DNA from: Povalibacter uvarum | GTDB taxonomy: Bacteria > Pseudomonadota > Gammaproteobacteria > Steroidobacterales > Steroidobacteraceae | Reading direction: 5' to 3' | DNA length: 64,000 bases | Assembly: GCF_014202975.1 (NCBI RefSeq) | Contig: NZ_JACHHZ010000006.1 | Span: 496,001-560,000, forward strand | Shown: piece after piece, positions 40,634-48,656 of the stretch | Layout: the number at the start of each line of letters is the position of its first letter | How positions within the stretch are numbered: position 1 is the first letter of the stretch | The notes under the pieces: model-generated | Seen by the model: the letters and a program-made list of their open reading frames with translations, nothing else | What the model was told of the DNA's origin: nothing | Database searches by the model: none | Program-made: the position numbers and the translations under genes

Positions 40634-43336
40634 ATGAAACGCCCGCTCGAGAAGTACGCACAGAAGCGCAAGTTCACGAAGACGCCGGAGCCCGGGCCGA
40701 AAGTCGTCACGCGCACAGGACCCCTGCTCTTCATCGTGCAGAAACATGCGGCGCGGCGGTTGCACTACGACTTCCGGCTCGAGCTCGACGGCGTACTGAA
40801 ATCCTGGGCGGTTCCGAAAGGCCCGTCATTGCAGCCAGGCGAGAAGCGGCTTGCGGTCGAAGTCGAGGATCATCCGTTCGATTACGCGTCGTTCGAAGGC
40901 GTGATTCCGGAGAAGGAATACGGCGCCGGCAATGTGATCGTCTGGGACTGCGGCGTGTATTCGCCGGACGAAGGCAGCGAGTACTCGTTCGGCGACCGCG
41001 AGGAAGCGGAAGAACGACTGCGTCGGGAACTCGCGAACGGCAAGCTCAGCATCTTCCTGCGCGGCGAGAAACTGAAAGGTTCCTTCGCGCTGGTCCGCAC
41101 GACGACGGACAAGCAGTGGCTTCTGATCAAGCACAAGGATCGGTTCGTCGGCCCCGATACCCTGCTCGCGCAGAACACATCGGTTCTTTCAGGTGCCACC
41201 CTGGATGAGATCGCGGCTGTCGCTGCGCGTGAGCGATTCTCCGCGGGCCTGCTCGCTCCGGCTGGCCCGGCGGAGTCCCTGCCGCGGAACCTCTCGCCGA
41301 TGCTCGCGGAATCCGGCGATGAGGATCCCATGACGCAGGCCGACTGGAGCTACGAACCGAAGCTCGACGGCTACCGTGTGCTCGCCTACATCGACAACGG
41401 CGAAGTGTTCCTGCAATCGCGGCGCGGTATCGACCTGACGCCGATGTTCCCGGAAGTCGTCGAGGACCTGCAGCGGCAATGCATCGACACGATGCTGCTC
41501 GACGGCGAGATCGTGGCGCTCGATGGTGACGGTCGTCCGTCGTTCCATGCCCTGCAGAATCGCGCCCAGCGCAAGAGCACGAAAGAACTGACAGCCGCGC
41601 GGCGCGAGAACCCGGTGATCTTCCTCTGCTTCGATCTGCTGCACTTCGCGGGCATGAATCTTCGCGGCGCGACGTACGAAGAACGCCGCCGCTACCTGAC
41701 GCAATGCCTGCTGCCCTCAGCGCACGTGCAGCTGATTCACACCTCGGACAACGCCGAACAGATGTATGGCGCCTCGCTCGCCAGCGGCTTCGAAGGGATC
41801 GTGGCAAAACGACGCGACAGCGTGTATCAGCCGGGCAAGCGCGCTGCGACATGGGTCAAGTACAAGTCGACTCGAACCGGTGACTTCGTCGTCGGCGGCT
41901 ATACCGAGGGACGCGGAGGACGCGGCAAGCTCGGCGCGCTGCTGCTCGGCTACTACAAGAACAAGCAGCTCCACTACGTCGGTCACTCGGGGTCCGGATT
42001 CACGGATCAGTCGATCAAGCAGTTCCTTGCGCTGGCCAGTACGCTCGAAACGAAGGAGTCGCCTTTCGTCGGCAAACCGCCGCTGAACGCGCCGGCGACC
42101 TGGCTCACTCCCGATCTGGTCGCGGAGATCCAGTTCGATGCGTGGACACCGGACGGCCATCTGCGCAGCCCGGTTTTCCTGCGGCTTCGCGATGACATCG
42201 AAGCGAAGGAAGTGCGCAGCGGTCCGGACAGCAAGCCTGCGAAAACCAAGGCGGCGAAGACCCCCGCGAACGACATCGAGCGGGTCGTGCAGCAGCTCGA
42301 CAACAAGTCGCAGCAGTTGGAGCTCGTCCTCGACAACTGGAAGCTCAGGCTCACCAATCTCGACCGCGAATACTGGCCGGGCGACAAGAGCGGCAAGACT
42401 CCGCCGATCACCAAGCGCGAGTATCTGCGCTACCTGGCGCGCGTATCGCCGTTCATGCTGCCGCACCTGCGGGATCGGCCACTCACGATGATTCGCATGC
42501 CCGAGGGCATCGATGGCGAGCGTTTCTTCCAGAAGCACTGGGAACAGGCGAAGCCCGAATTCGTCGAGACAGTCTCGGTCTTCTCCGAGCACAAGGAAGG
42601 TCGCCACGAGTACGTGATGGGCAACAATCTGCCAACCCTTCTGTGGCTCGGCCAGATCGGCACGCTGGAATTCCACATCTGGCACTCGCGCGCAAAAGTC
42701 GCAGCCGACTCGAAGAGCAAGAGCACGGACTACGACAGCTCGATCGAAGCGATGGAGTCGTCGGTGTTGAACTATCCCGACTACCTCGTCTTCGACATCG
42801 ACCCGTACATCTACTCGGGCAAGGAGGCCAAGGGCGCCGAGCCGGAGCTGAACAAGAAAGGCTTCGCGGTCGGCAAGCGCGTGGCGTTCTGGATCAACGA
42901 CCTGCTGAAGGAGATGTCGCTGACCGCCCGCGTGAAGACCTCGGGCAAGACGGGCCTGCATGTATTCGTCCCGATCGAGCGCACGGTGACCTTCGATGAG
43001 GCCCGCCACATCTGCGAAATGGTGGGCCGGCACGTCATGCAGGCGCACCCGAAGGAGGTCACCATGGAATGGGCCGTGGTGAAGCGCACGGGCAAGATCT
43101 TCATCGACTACAACATGAACGTGCGGGGCAAGACGCTCAACGTGGCCTACTCCCCCCGGGGTGTCCCGGGGGCGCCAATTTCCATGCCCCTGACCTGGGA
43201 AGAGCTGGAAGCGGCCGAACCGGGGCACTTTACCCTGCGAAATGTGCTCGACCGCTTGGAAAAGGCAGGGGACCGGTGGCATGATGTTCTTTCGATAAAA
43301 CAGAACCTTGCGAAGGTATTCGGAAGCAAGCGTTGA
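40634..43336 (+). CDS. ligD: NHEJ DNA ligase D (phosphoesterase-ligase-polymerase)
   Basis: 900 residues in the Pseudomonas domain order. The 3'-phosphoesterase domain (about 25-190) has His38/His44-Asp46 in KHAARRLHYDFRLELDG, His80, and VWDCGVYSP. The ATP-dependent ligase domain (about 225-530) has adenylated Lys243 in EPKLDGYR and GIVAKRRDS. A linker of ~40 residues precedes the AEP-type primase/polymerase domain (about 575-880), with catalytic Asp721/Asp723 in FDIDPY and LHVFVPIERTV. It repairs double-strand breaks with Ku, encoded 92 bp downstream. The start ATG follows a CCCCGTGG repeat and lacks a strong ribosome site. Confidence 0.96.
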   Translation: MKRPLEKYAQKRKFTKTPEPGPKVVTRTGPLLFIVQKHAARRLHYDFRLELDGVLKSWAVPKGPSLQPGEKRLAVEVEDHPFDYASFEGVIPEKEYGAGNVIVWDCGVYSPDEGSEYSFGDREEAEERLRRELANGKLSIFLRGEKLKGSFALVRTTTDKQWLLIKHKDRFVGPDTLLAQNTSVLSGATLDEIAAVAARERFSAGLLAPAGPAESLPRNLSPMLAESGDEDPMTQADWSYEPKLDGYRVLAYIDNGEVFLQSRRGIDLTPMFPEVVEDLQRQCIDTMLLDGEIVALDGDGRPSFHALQNRAQRKSTKELTAARRENPVIFLCFDLLHFAGMNLRGATYEERRRYLTQCLLPSAHVQLIHTSDNAEQMYGASLASGFEGIVAKRRDSVYQPGKRAATWVKYKSTRTGDFVVGGYTEGRGGRGKLGALLLGYYKNKQLHYVGHSGSGFTDQSIKQFLALASTLETKESPFVGKPPLNAPATWLTPDLVAEIQFDAWTPDGHLRSPVFLRLRDDIEAKEVRSGPDSKPAKTKAAKTPANDIERVVQQLDNKSQQLELVLDNWKLRLTNLDREYWPGDKSGKTPPITKREYLRYLARVSPFMLPHLRDRPLTMIRMPEGIDGERFFQKHWEQAKPEFVETVSVFSEHKEGRHEYVMGNNLPTLLWLGQIGTLEFHIWHSRAKVAADSKSKSTDYDSSIEAMESSVLNYPDYLVFDIDPYIYSGKEAKGAEPELNKKGFAVGKRVAFWINDLLKEMSLTARVKTSGKTGLHVFVPIERTVTFDEARHICEMVGRHVMQAHPKEVTMEWAVVKRTGKIFIDYNMNVRGKTLNVAYSPRGVPGAPISMPLTWEELEAAEPGHFTLRNVLDRLEKAGDRWHDVLSIKQNLAKVFGSKR

Positions 43337-43428
43337 AATATCACGGTCAAGCTCGTCGGTAAGGCGCCCGCCGGAACGTCCTTGGGGGCCAGGCATTTCC
43401 TACCCAGACGGGCAAACAAGAGGCAGCC

Positions 43429-44301
43429 ATGGCCGCACGTTCTATCGGTTCACTGACCATCTCCTTCGGGCTCGTTGCGATCCCGGTCAAGCTCTACAGC
43501 GCCACCCAGTCGGGTAACGCGATCTCCTTCAACCTCCTGCACAAGGCCTGCGGTTCGCGCCTCAAGCAGCAGTACATCTGCCAGAAGGAAGGTGTGGTCG
43601 TCGAACGCGACGAGATGGTGAAGGGTTACGAGTTCGCGAAGGACCAGTACGTCCAGTTCTCGAACGAAGAGATCAAGCAGCTCGAGGAAGTCGGCACGCA
43701 CTCCGTCGATATCTCCGAGTTCGTCCCGATCGAAGCCATCGATCCGGTGTACTTCGACAAGACCTACTACCTAGCTCCGGACAAAGGCGCTGCCAAGCCC
43801 TACGCCCTGCTCGTCGAAGCGTTGAAGGAATCGAAGCGCTGCGCCGTCGCCCACTGGGCTTCGCGCGGCAAGTCGCACATCGTGGCACTGCGTCCGGTCG
43901 GCGATGTGCTGACCATGCAGCAGCTCTACTTCGCTACCGATGTGCGACCGGCGACAGAACTCGATGTGGCCAAGATGGATGTGAAGCCCCAGGAACTGAA
44001 ACTCGCACGCCAGCTCATCGATCAGCAGTCGGCTACCTCCTTCGATCCCGCGGCCTACACCGACGATGTCCGCGCCCGCGTCGAAGCTGCGATCCAGAAG
44101 AAGGTCGAGGGGCAGGAAATCTCCGTCTCGGAAGCACAGCCTGAAACCGGCGGCAAAGTCATCGATCTCATGGAAGCCCTGCGCGCAAGTCTCGAAAAAA
44201 CCGAGGCCGCGAAGGAAACCGCCTCGAAGCTCGGCCCGCGCAAGGCGCCCAAACGCGTCGAGCAGCCCGCGAAGACCGCACGCCGCGCCGCGAAGAGATA
44301 A
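43429..44301 (+). CDS. ku: Ku protein, NHEJ DNA-end-binding
   Basis: 290 residues, the usual bacterial Ku length. The core domain starts MAARSIGSLTISFGLVAIPV and continues FNLLHKACGSRLKQQYICQK, VERDEMVKGYEFAKDQYV, YLAPDKGAAKPYALLVEAL and VALRPVGDVLTMQQLYFATD. The C-terminus after about 235 is Lys/Ala-rich, the LigD-contacting, DNA-binding tail. The homodimer threads onto DNA ends and recruits LigD, the neighbouring gene. Confidence 0.97.
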   Translation: MAARSIGSLTISFGLVAIPVKLYSATQSGNAISFNLLHKACGSRLKQQYICQKEGVVVERDEMVKGYEFAKDQYVQFSNEEIKQLEEVGTHSVDISEFVPIEAIDPVYFDKTYYLAPDKGAAKPYALLVEALKESKRCAVAHWASRGKSHIVALRPVGDVLTMQQLYFATDVRPATELDVAKMDVKPQELKLARQLIDQQSATSFDPAAYTDDVRARVEAAIQKKVEGQEISVSEAQPETGGKVIDLMEALRASLEKTEAAKETASKLGPRKAPKRVEQPAKTARRAAKR

Positions 44302-44302
44302 G

Positions 44303-44395
44303 ATTCTCCACGGGGGACACGGGGCGCACGGGGTAAAGAGGTTCTGGAATTGAACATCCTGACCCCATGCTCCCCGTGCCCCCCGTGGAAATCTT
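44303..44395. repeat. Inverted pair of CCACGGGG arrays after ku
   Basis: CCACGGGGGACACGGGGCGC ACGGGG (about 44309-44334) faces CCCCATGCTCCCCGTGCCCC CCGTGG (about 44363-44391), bracketing 30 bp. The left arm begins 8 bp after the ku stop. The right arm lies 30 bp before the MerR/TPR gene. Confidence 0.8.
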
Positions 44396-44421
44396 TTCCG
44401 GCTGGACACACGACCCCCTTC

Positions 44422-45273
44422 ATGCAGACCTACAGTGCCGCCGACATCGAACGTATCCTGCGCCTCTCGCGCAGTACGTTGCGCGGCCTGATCAAGAGCG
44501 GTTTCGTGAAGCCGGAGCGCGGTCCGCGTCGCGAGCTGCGTTTCTCATTCCAGGACCTCATCGTGTTGCGTGCTGCGCGAACGCTGCTCGAAGCCAAGGT
44601 TCCTGCGCGTCGCATCAATCGTTCACTGCAGGATCTGCGACGGCATCTGCCTGAAGAAGCGCCCCTGTCGGGCCTGAGCATCGGCGCCGTCGGCGACCAG
44701 GTCGTCGTGCGCGACGGCAAGAATCACTTCCACGCCGATAGCGGCCAATACGTTCTGGGGTTCGACGTCAGCGTCGAGAACGGCGTCCTGCGCGTCGTCG
44801 AGCGAAAGGAAGAAACGGCGAAGCGTGCCGAGCCCGAGCCTGCCGACATGGAGGAATGGTTCAACCGCGCGCTCGAACTGGAAGAAACGAATCCCGGCGA
44901 AGCGCGTGCGGCCTACCAGCGCGTCGTCGACGCCGATCCCGAAAATTGCGCCGCCTGGACCAACCTCGGCCGATTGCTGCACGAAGAAGGCGAAACCCGC
45001 GACGCCGAACACATCTATCGGCGCGCCGTCGAGCAGTGCGGCCCCGATCCGGTGCTCATGTTCAATCTGGGCGTACTGATGGAAGATCTGGGCCGTCCGC
45101 AAGCCGCGCTCGAAGCCTATCAATCGGCGATCACGGAAGATCCGAGCCTCGCCGACGGCCACTTCAATCTCGCACGCCTCTACGAAGCCATCGGCCAGCA
45201 ACAGCACGCGATCCGCCACCTCGGCCAATATCGACGGCTGGTAAAGAACGCCGACGTCTTCAGCGATGCGTGA
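44422..45273 (+). CDS. MerR-type HTH plus tetratricopeptide-repeat protein
   Basis: 283 residues from ATG 44422. The N-terminus is a MerR-like winged helix (YSAADIERILRLSRSTLRGL, VKPERGPRRELRFSFQDLIV, LRAARTLLEAKVPARRINRS). A middle segment of small beta strands (AVGDQVVVRDGKNHFHAD) follows. The C-terminus has about three TPR units (ALELEETNPGEARAAYQRVV, NCAAWTNLGRLLHEEGETRD, LMFNLGVLMEDLGRPQAALE). It is probably a transcription regulator with a protein-interaction tail. Located directly after ku, it may control or assist NHEJ, which is an inference from position. Confidence 0.82.
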   Translation: MQTYSAADIERILRLSRSTLRGLIKSGFVKPERGPRRELRFSFQDLIVLRAARTLLEAKVPARRINRSLQDLRRHLPEEAPLSGLSIGAVGDQVVVRDGKNHFHADSGQYVLGFDVSVENGVLRVVERKEETAKRAEPEPADMEEWFNRALELEETNPGEARAAYQRVVDADPENCAAWTNLGRLLHEEGETRDAEHIYRRAVEQCGPDPVLMFNLGVLMEDLGRPQAALEAYQSAITEDPSLADGHFNLARLYEAIGQQQHAIRHLGQYRRLVKNADVFSDA

Positions 45274-45326
45274 TGCCGCCTTCCCTCCGGCTCGTTGCTA
45301 GCAGCTAGTAGCTCACAGCTTCCATC

Positions 45327-46034
45327 ATGACCATCTGGGTCGGCACTTCCGGTTACAACTACCCAGAGTGGAAGGGCAGCTTCTACCCCGAGAAGCTGGC
45401 GGCGGCCGACATGCTGCCCTACTACGCGCAGCGGCTCTCCACGGTGGAGATCAACTACACCTACTACCGGATGCCGAATGCGAAGACGCTCGAGACCTGG
45501 AACGTCGCAACGCCGCCGAAATTCAAACTGACGCTCAAGGCACCGAAGCGCATCACCCACGATGCCAGGCTGCGCGACTGCGCGGACAACGTGAAGTATT
45601 TCACCGAGACCGCTGCGAAGCTGGGGCCCAAGCTCGGCGCGCTGTTATTCCAGCTGCCTCCGAGCCTCAAACAGGACCTGGCGCTGCTCGATGCATTTCT
45701 CGAAACGCTGCCGCAGGACACGTGCGCCGCATTCGAATTCCGGCATGGATCGTGGCTGAACGAAGAGCTGTACTCGCGACTGCGGGCACGGAATCTCGCG
45801 CTGTGCATCGCCGATGGCGAGACGATGGCGACGCCGACGATCATCACAGCCGACTACGCCTACTTCCGACTGCGCGACGAGGGCTACACACCGGAGGACA
45901 TCGCTGGCTGGGCGCAACGGATTCGTGAATCGACGGTTCAGTGCAAGGAAGTGTACGTCTACTTCAAGCACGAAGAGGCGGGCCTCGGGCCGCAGTTCGC
46001 GAAAGTCTTCCTCGACGCACTCGGAGCCCAATGA
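45327..46034 (+). CDS. DUF72 family protein
   Basis: 235 residues. IWVGTSGYNYPEWKGSFYPE at the N-terminus, VEINYTYYRMPNAKTLETW, FKLTLKAPKRITHDARL, LGALLFQLPPSLKQDL and CAFEFRHGSWLNEELYS give the TIM-barrel-like DUF72 (YecE) pattern. The biochemical role is unknown. It is often found near DNA-repair genes, and here it follows the NHEJ cluster. Its stop overlaps the region of the next start (ATGACATG), so the small AAA gene is in the same unit. Confidence 0.9.
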   Translation: MTIWVGTSGYNYPEWKGSFYPEKLAAADMLPYYAQRLSTVEINYTYYRMPNAKTLETWNVATPPKFKLTLKAPKRITHDARLRDCADNVKYFTETAAKLGPKLGALLFQLPPSLKQDLALLDAFLETLPQDTCAAFEFRHGSWLNEELYSRLRARNLALCIADGETMATPTIITADYAYFRLRDEGYTPEDIAGWAQRIRESTVQCKEVYVYFKHEEAGLGPQFAKVFLDALGAQ

Positions 46035-46035
46035 C

Positions 46036-46491
46036 ATGCGCAAAGTATCCGCTGGCGACATACGCAAGGTATCCAAGGTTGCGCTGACTGATCAAAGCAA
46101 TGCCCGCCTCGTCACGGGCTCGTCATCAGAGGAGCGCTTCCGGAACGCACAGCAACTCGCTCAGTCGGCGGGGCGACAACTGCTGCGGGTGGACCTCGCG
46201 CAAGTCGTCAGCAAGTACATCGGGGAGACCGAGAAGAATCTGCAGCAGCTCTTCGAGAAGGCGGAACGCGGCAACTTTGTCCTGTACTTCGATGAAGCGG
46301 ATGCGCTCTTCGGCAAGAGAACCGAGGTGAAGGACGCGCACGACCGGTATGCGAATATCGAAGTGAGCTACCTGCTCGCCGCCGAGGATCGAGGTATTCC
46401 GATCCTGATCGGCACCTCACTCAGCAATCAGTCGCTCGCGCAGTCAAAGGCGGCGCTGACGTTGCAGCGGCCGAGGAAATGGCCGCCCTGA
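46036..46491 (+). CDS. Short AAA-type ATPase-like protein lacking Walker A
   Basis: 151 residues. From about residue 48 it is nearly canonical for a small AAA ATPase: RVDLAQVVSKYIGETEKNLQ, Walker B VLYFDEADALFGKR (82-95) and DAHDRYANIEVSYLL. The P-loop position (28-35) reads GSSSEERF instead of GxxGxGKT, so it should not bind ATP normally. The domain ends about ten residues after sensor-1-like ILIGTS and has no lid. It may be a pseudo-ATPase partner or a decayed gene. It starts 2 bp after the DUF72 stop, and a strong hairpin repeat follows the stop codon. Confidence 0.7.
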   Translation: MRKVSAGDIRKVSKVALTDQSNARLVTGSSSEERFRNAQQLAQSAGRQLLRVDLAQVVSKYIGETEKNLQQLFEKAERGNFVLYFDEADALFGKRTEVKDAHDRYANIEVSYLLAAEDRGIPILIGTSLSNQSLAQSKAALTLQRPRKWPP

Positions 46492-46620
46492 CCGTCATTC
46501 CCGCGAAAGCGGGAATCCATCCGTTGCTCTCTTCCTGTCGGTCCGACTTTAGTCGGACGTTAGGCAGAAGGCCCGGATCGCTGGCGCGATGACGTCCGAC
46601 TAAAGTCGGACCCACAGCCG
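46492..46620. repeat. Hairpin repeats in a convergent gap, likely bidirectional terminator
   Basis: GTCATTCCCGCGAAAGCGGGAAT (46494-46516) follows the AAA stop. A pair of GTCCGACTTTAGTCGGAC (46541-46558) and GTCCGACTAAAGTCGGAC (46594-46611) comes next. The gap separates two convergent genes and is almost entirely repeat. Confidence 0.85.
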
Positions 46621-46625
46621 GACTC

Positions 46626-47387
46626 CTAATCCCCGTAACTATCCACCCCAAGCTCCCGCAGGATCGCCACTCTCAGCTCCTGCGCCTCCGGGCTCGACAG
46701 CCGTCGCGGGTGCGCGAACGGCACATCGAACGTCGCCTGGATTCTCGTCGGTCGCGGTGACAGCACCATGATGCGATCGGCGAGATGGATCGCCTCCTCG
46801 ACGTCGTGAGTGATCAGCATCACCGTGTGGCGCTCTTTCGCCAGGATCCGCAGCAGCTCGTTGCGCATGCGCAAGCTCATCAGCGCGTCGAGCGCCGAGA
46901 ACGGCTCGTCCATGTAGAGAACTTCCGGCTTCACAACCAGCGCACGGGCGAGCTCGGCGCGCTTCAGCATGCCGCCGGAGAGTTCGTGGGGATACGCCTT
47001 CTCGAAACCCGTGAGGCCGACGATCGCAGCGTAGTGATCAGCCAGCTCAGCCTTGTTCGCCGGCGCGTGCCCGTTCAGGCCGAACATCAGATTCTCCCGC
47101 ACGGTCAGCCACGGAAACACCGATCCGTGCTGCGAGATCAGAATCCCTTTCGCATTGGGCTTATTGCGCGGCTGCCCGTCGATGATCACGGCCCCCTGAT
47201 CAGGCTGCACGAACCCCGAGATGATGTTCATCAGCGTCGACTTGCCGCATCCCGAAGGACCGACGATGGCAACGAACTCCCCGTCGCGGACCGAAAAGCT
47301 CACGCCGTCGACGACGTTCAACGCCGTCCCATCGTCCTTCGCAAAACCCTTGCGAATATTCCGAACTTCTATCTTGGAGCTCTGCAT
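46626..47387 (-). CDS. ABC transporter ATP-binding protein, NitT/TauT type
   Basis: 253 residues from ATG 47387. Walker A GPSGCGKS lies at 43-50, Q-loop ISQHGSVFPWLTVRENL, signature LSGGMLKRAELARAL (Met for the usual Gln), Walker B LYMDEPFSALD and H-loop ITHDVEEAIHLADRI. The FPWLTV and DVEEAIHLAD segments mark the nitrate/sulfonate/taurine importer class. It is the last gene of the five-gene minus-strand operon with permease, cupredoxin, SCO and binding protein. A GCGGTTG heptamer array fills the gap to the permease. Confidence 0.94.
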   Translation of the reverse strand: MQSSKIEVRNIRKGFAKDDGTALNVVDGVSFSVRDGEFVAIVGPSGCGKSTLMNIISGFVQPDQGAVIIDGQPRNKPNAKGILISQHGSVFPWLTVRENLMFGLNGHAPANKAELADHYAAIVGLTGFEKAYPHELSGGMLKRAELARALVVKPEVLYMDEPFSALDALMSLRMRNELLRILAKERHTVMLITHDVEEAIHLADRIMVLSPRPTRIQATFDVPFAHPRRLSSPEAQELRVAILRELGVDSYGD

Positions 47388-47407
47388 CTCTCTTATCCGC
47401 TTCTTGC

Positions 47408-47435
47408 CAACCGCCAACCGCCAACCGCCAACCGC
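47408..47435. repeat. CAACCGC heptamer array, four perfect copies
   Basis: Four identical 7-mers CAACCGC in tandem, an unpaired array starting 8 bp beyond the permease stop and ending about 20 bp before the ATPase start on the minus strand. Confidence 0.85.
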
Positions 47436-47442
47436 TTCTGTC

Positions 47443-48201
47443 TCAATGCCCATACCGCCATCGAACCAGCTTCAACCCTTCGAGCATGCGCATCGTCCCA
47501 TCGAGCAACAACCCGATCAGGCCGATGATGATCATTCCCGCGATCACCAGGTCGTAACGATTCCCCGCGTTACGCGAGTCCATGATCATGTAGCCGAGTC
47601 CCGAGCGCAGCGCGATCATTTCCGCCGCGACGACGACCAGCCACGCGACGCCCAGACCGATGCGCATGCCGACGATGATCTGCGGCAACACAGCGGGAAT
47701 CACGACCTGCGTGAACAGCGCGTAGCGTGAGACGCCGAAATTCTCGGCGGCGCGCAGATAGCGTTTCTCGATCGTGTGCACGCCCACCGTGGTCTGCACG
47801 ATCATCGGAAACACGGACGAGATGAAGATCAGGTAGATCGGCGACGCATTGCCGACACCGAACCAGAGAATGGCGATCGGGATCCACGCGATCGGCGAGA
47901 TGGGGCGCAGGATCTGGAACAGCGGATTCAGCGTTGCGTAGGCGCCTTTCACCCATCCCATCCAGAGCCCGAGCGGGATCGCGACGATCACGGCAATCAG
48001 GAATCCCGCGCCGACGCGCATCAGCGATGCGCCGATGTGCATCCAGAGCGTGCCGTCCTCGATCAGCTCGATCGTGCCCGTCACCACCTGCCAGGGCGAA
48101 GGAAAGATCACGCTCTTCGTGATGGCCACGCTCGCCCACCAGGCCGCGATGAGGACCGCGAGAACCGCAAGCGCCGGGAGTGTCTGCTGCACCTTTCTCA
48201 T
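47443..48201 (-). CDS. ABC transporter permease, NitT/TauT type
   Basis: 252 residues from ATG 48201. Six hydrophobic helices include LPALAVLAVLIAAWWASVAI, ASLMRVGAGFLIAVIVAIPLG, ISPIAWIPIAILWFGVGNAS, and IAGMIIIGLIGLLLDGTMRM. The BPD_transp_1 coupling loop is RYLRAAENFGVSRYALFTQV with the EAA-like helix. The family imports small anions such as nitrate, sulfonates or thiamine precursors. The start is 17 bp after the cupredoxin stop; a longer start at 48243 would overlap it. Confidence 0.92.
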   Translation of the reverse strand: MRKVQQTLPALAVLAVLIAAWWASVAITKSVIFPSPWQVVTGTIELIEDGTLWMHIGASLMRVGAGFLIAVIVAIPLGLWMGWVKGAYATLNPLFQILRPISPIAWIPIAILWFGVGNASPIYLIFISSVFPMIVQTTVGVHTIEKRYLRAAENFGVSRYALFTQVVIPAVLPQIIVGMRIGLGVAWLVVVAAEMIALRSGLGYMIMDSRNAGNRYDLVIAGMIIIGLIGLLLDGTMRMLEGLKLVRWRYGH

Positions 48202-48218
48202 GTCGTTCTTGTTCTCGA

Positions 48219-48656
48219 TCAGGCTTTCGACTTCGACAACCATTCGCGCGTACGCCAGGCGATCCTCGCCCACGGCGTCGATGGGTTCGGCTCGACGATC
48301 ACGGTCATCTGACCATTCGCATGCGCCGTGCACGCGAACTGATACTCCGATGCCACTTCAAACGGCAACCGGAAACTCTGCCCGGGCATCATCAGCGCCG
48401 GCCCGAATGTCTGCGGCACATCATCCAGATTGCGCAGCAACAGAACGTCGTTCATCCCCAGCGTCAGGCGAATCTCGTTCGGCAGGATCTCCACTGGATC
48501 GCCCGCCATGCGTCGCGCCCACGTGCCCTGCGGAATCTCGAAGACCTCCTCGCGCGACGCCGGCTTCTCGATCGGCGCGAAGCCCGCCCACCCCAATGCC
48601 GCGAGCACGACACCCGCGAACAGACCAGCAATCACCACGCGCGGGCTGAGAGTCAT
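48219..48656 (-). CDS. Membrane-anchored cupredoxin-like protein
   Basis: 145 residues. An N-terminal helix (VVIAGLFAGVVLAALGWAGF) anchors it with the rest outside. Beta strands IRLTLGMNDVLLLRNLDDVP and FEVASEYQFACTAHANGQMT resemble a cupredoxin fold with the C-terminal type-1 copper loop Cys109-x2-His112-x4-Met117. The N-terminal copper His expected in N-x-D-x-x-x-H reads Gln82 here (NLDDVPQTF), so copper binding may be altered. It overlaps the SCO stop by 4 bases (ATGA). Being coupled to a copper chaperone and an ABC importer is unusual. Confidence 0.8.
   Translation of the reverse strand: MTLSPRVVIAGLFAGVVLAALGWAGFAPIEKPASREEVFEIPQGTWARRMAGDPVEILPNEIRLTLGMNDVLLLRNLDDVPQTFGPALMMPGQSFRLPFEVASEYQFACTAHANGQMTVIVEPNPSTPWARIAWRTREWLSKSKA

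Noticed and set aside
41717-43396. 559-codon antisense frame across ligD
   Set aside because: It is His/Arg/Val-rich with no motif, whereas the plus-strand frame has all LigD domains.
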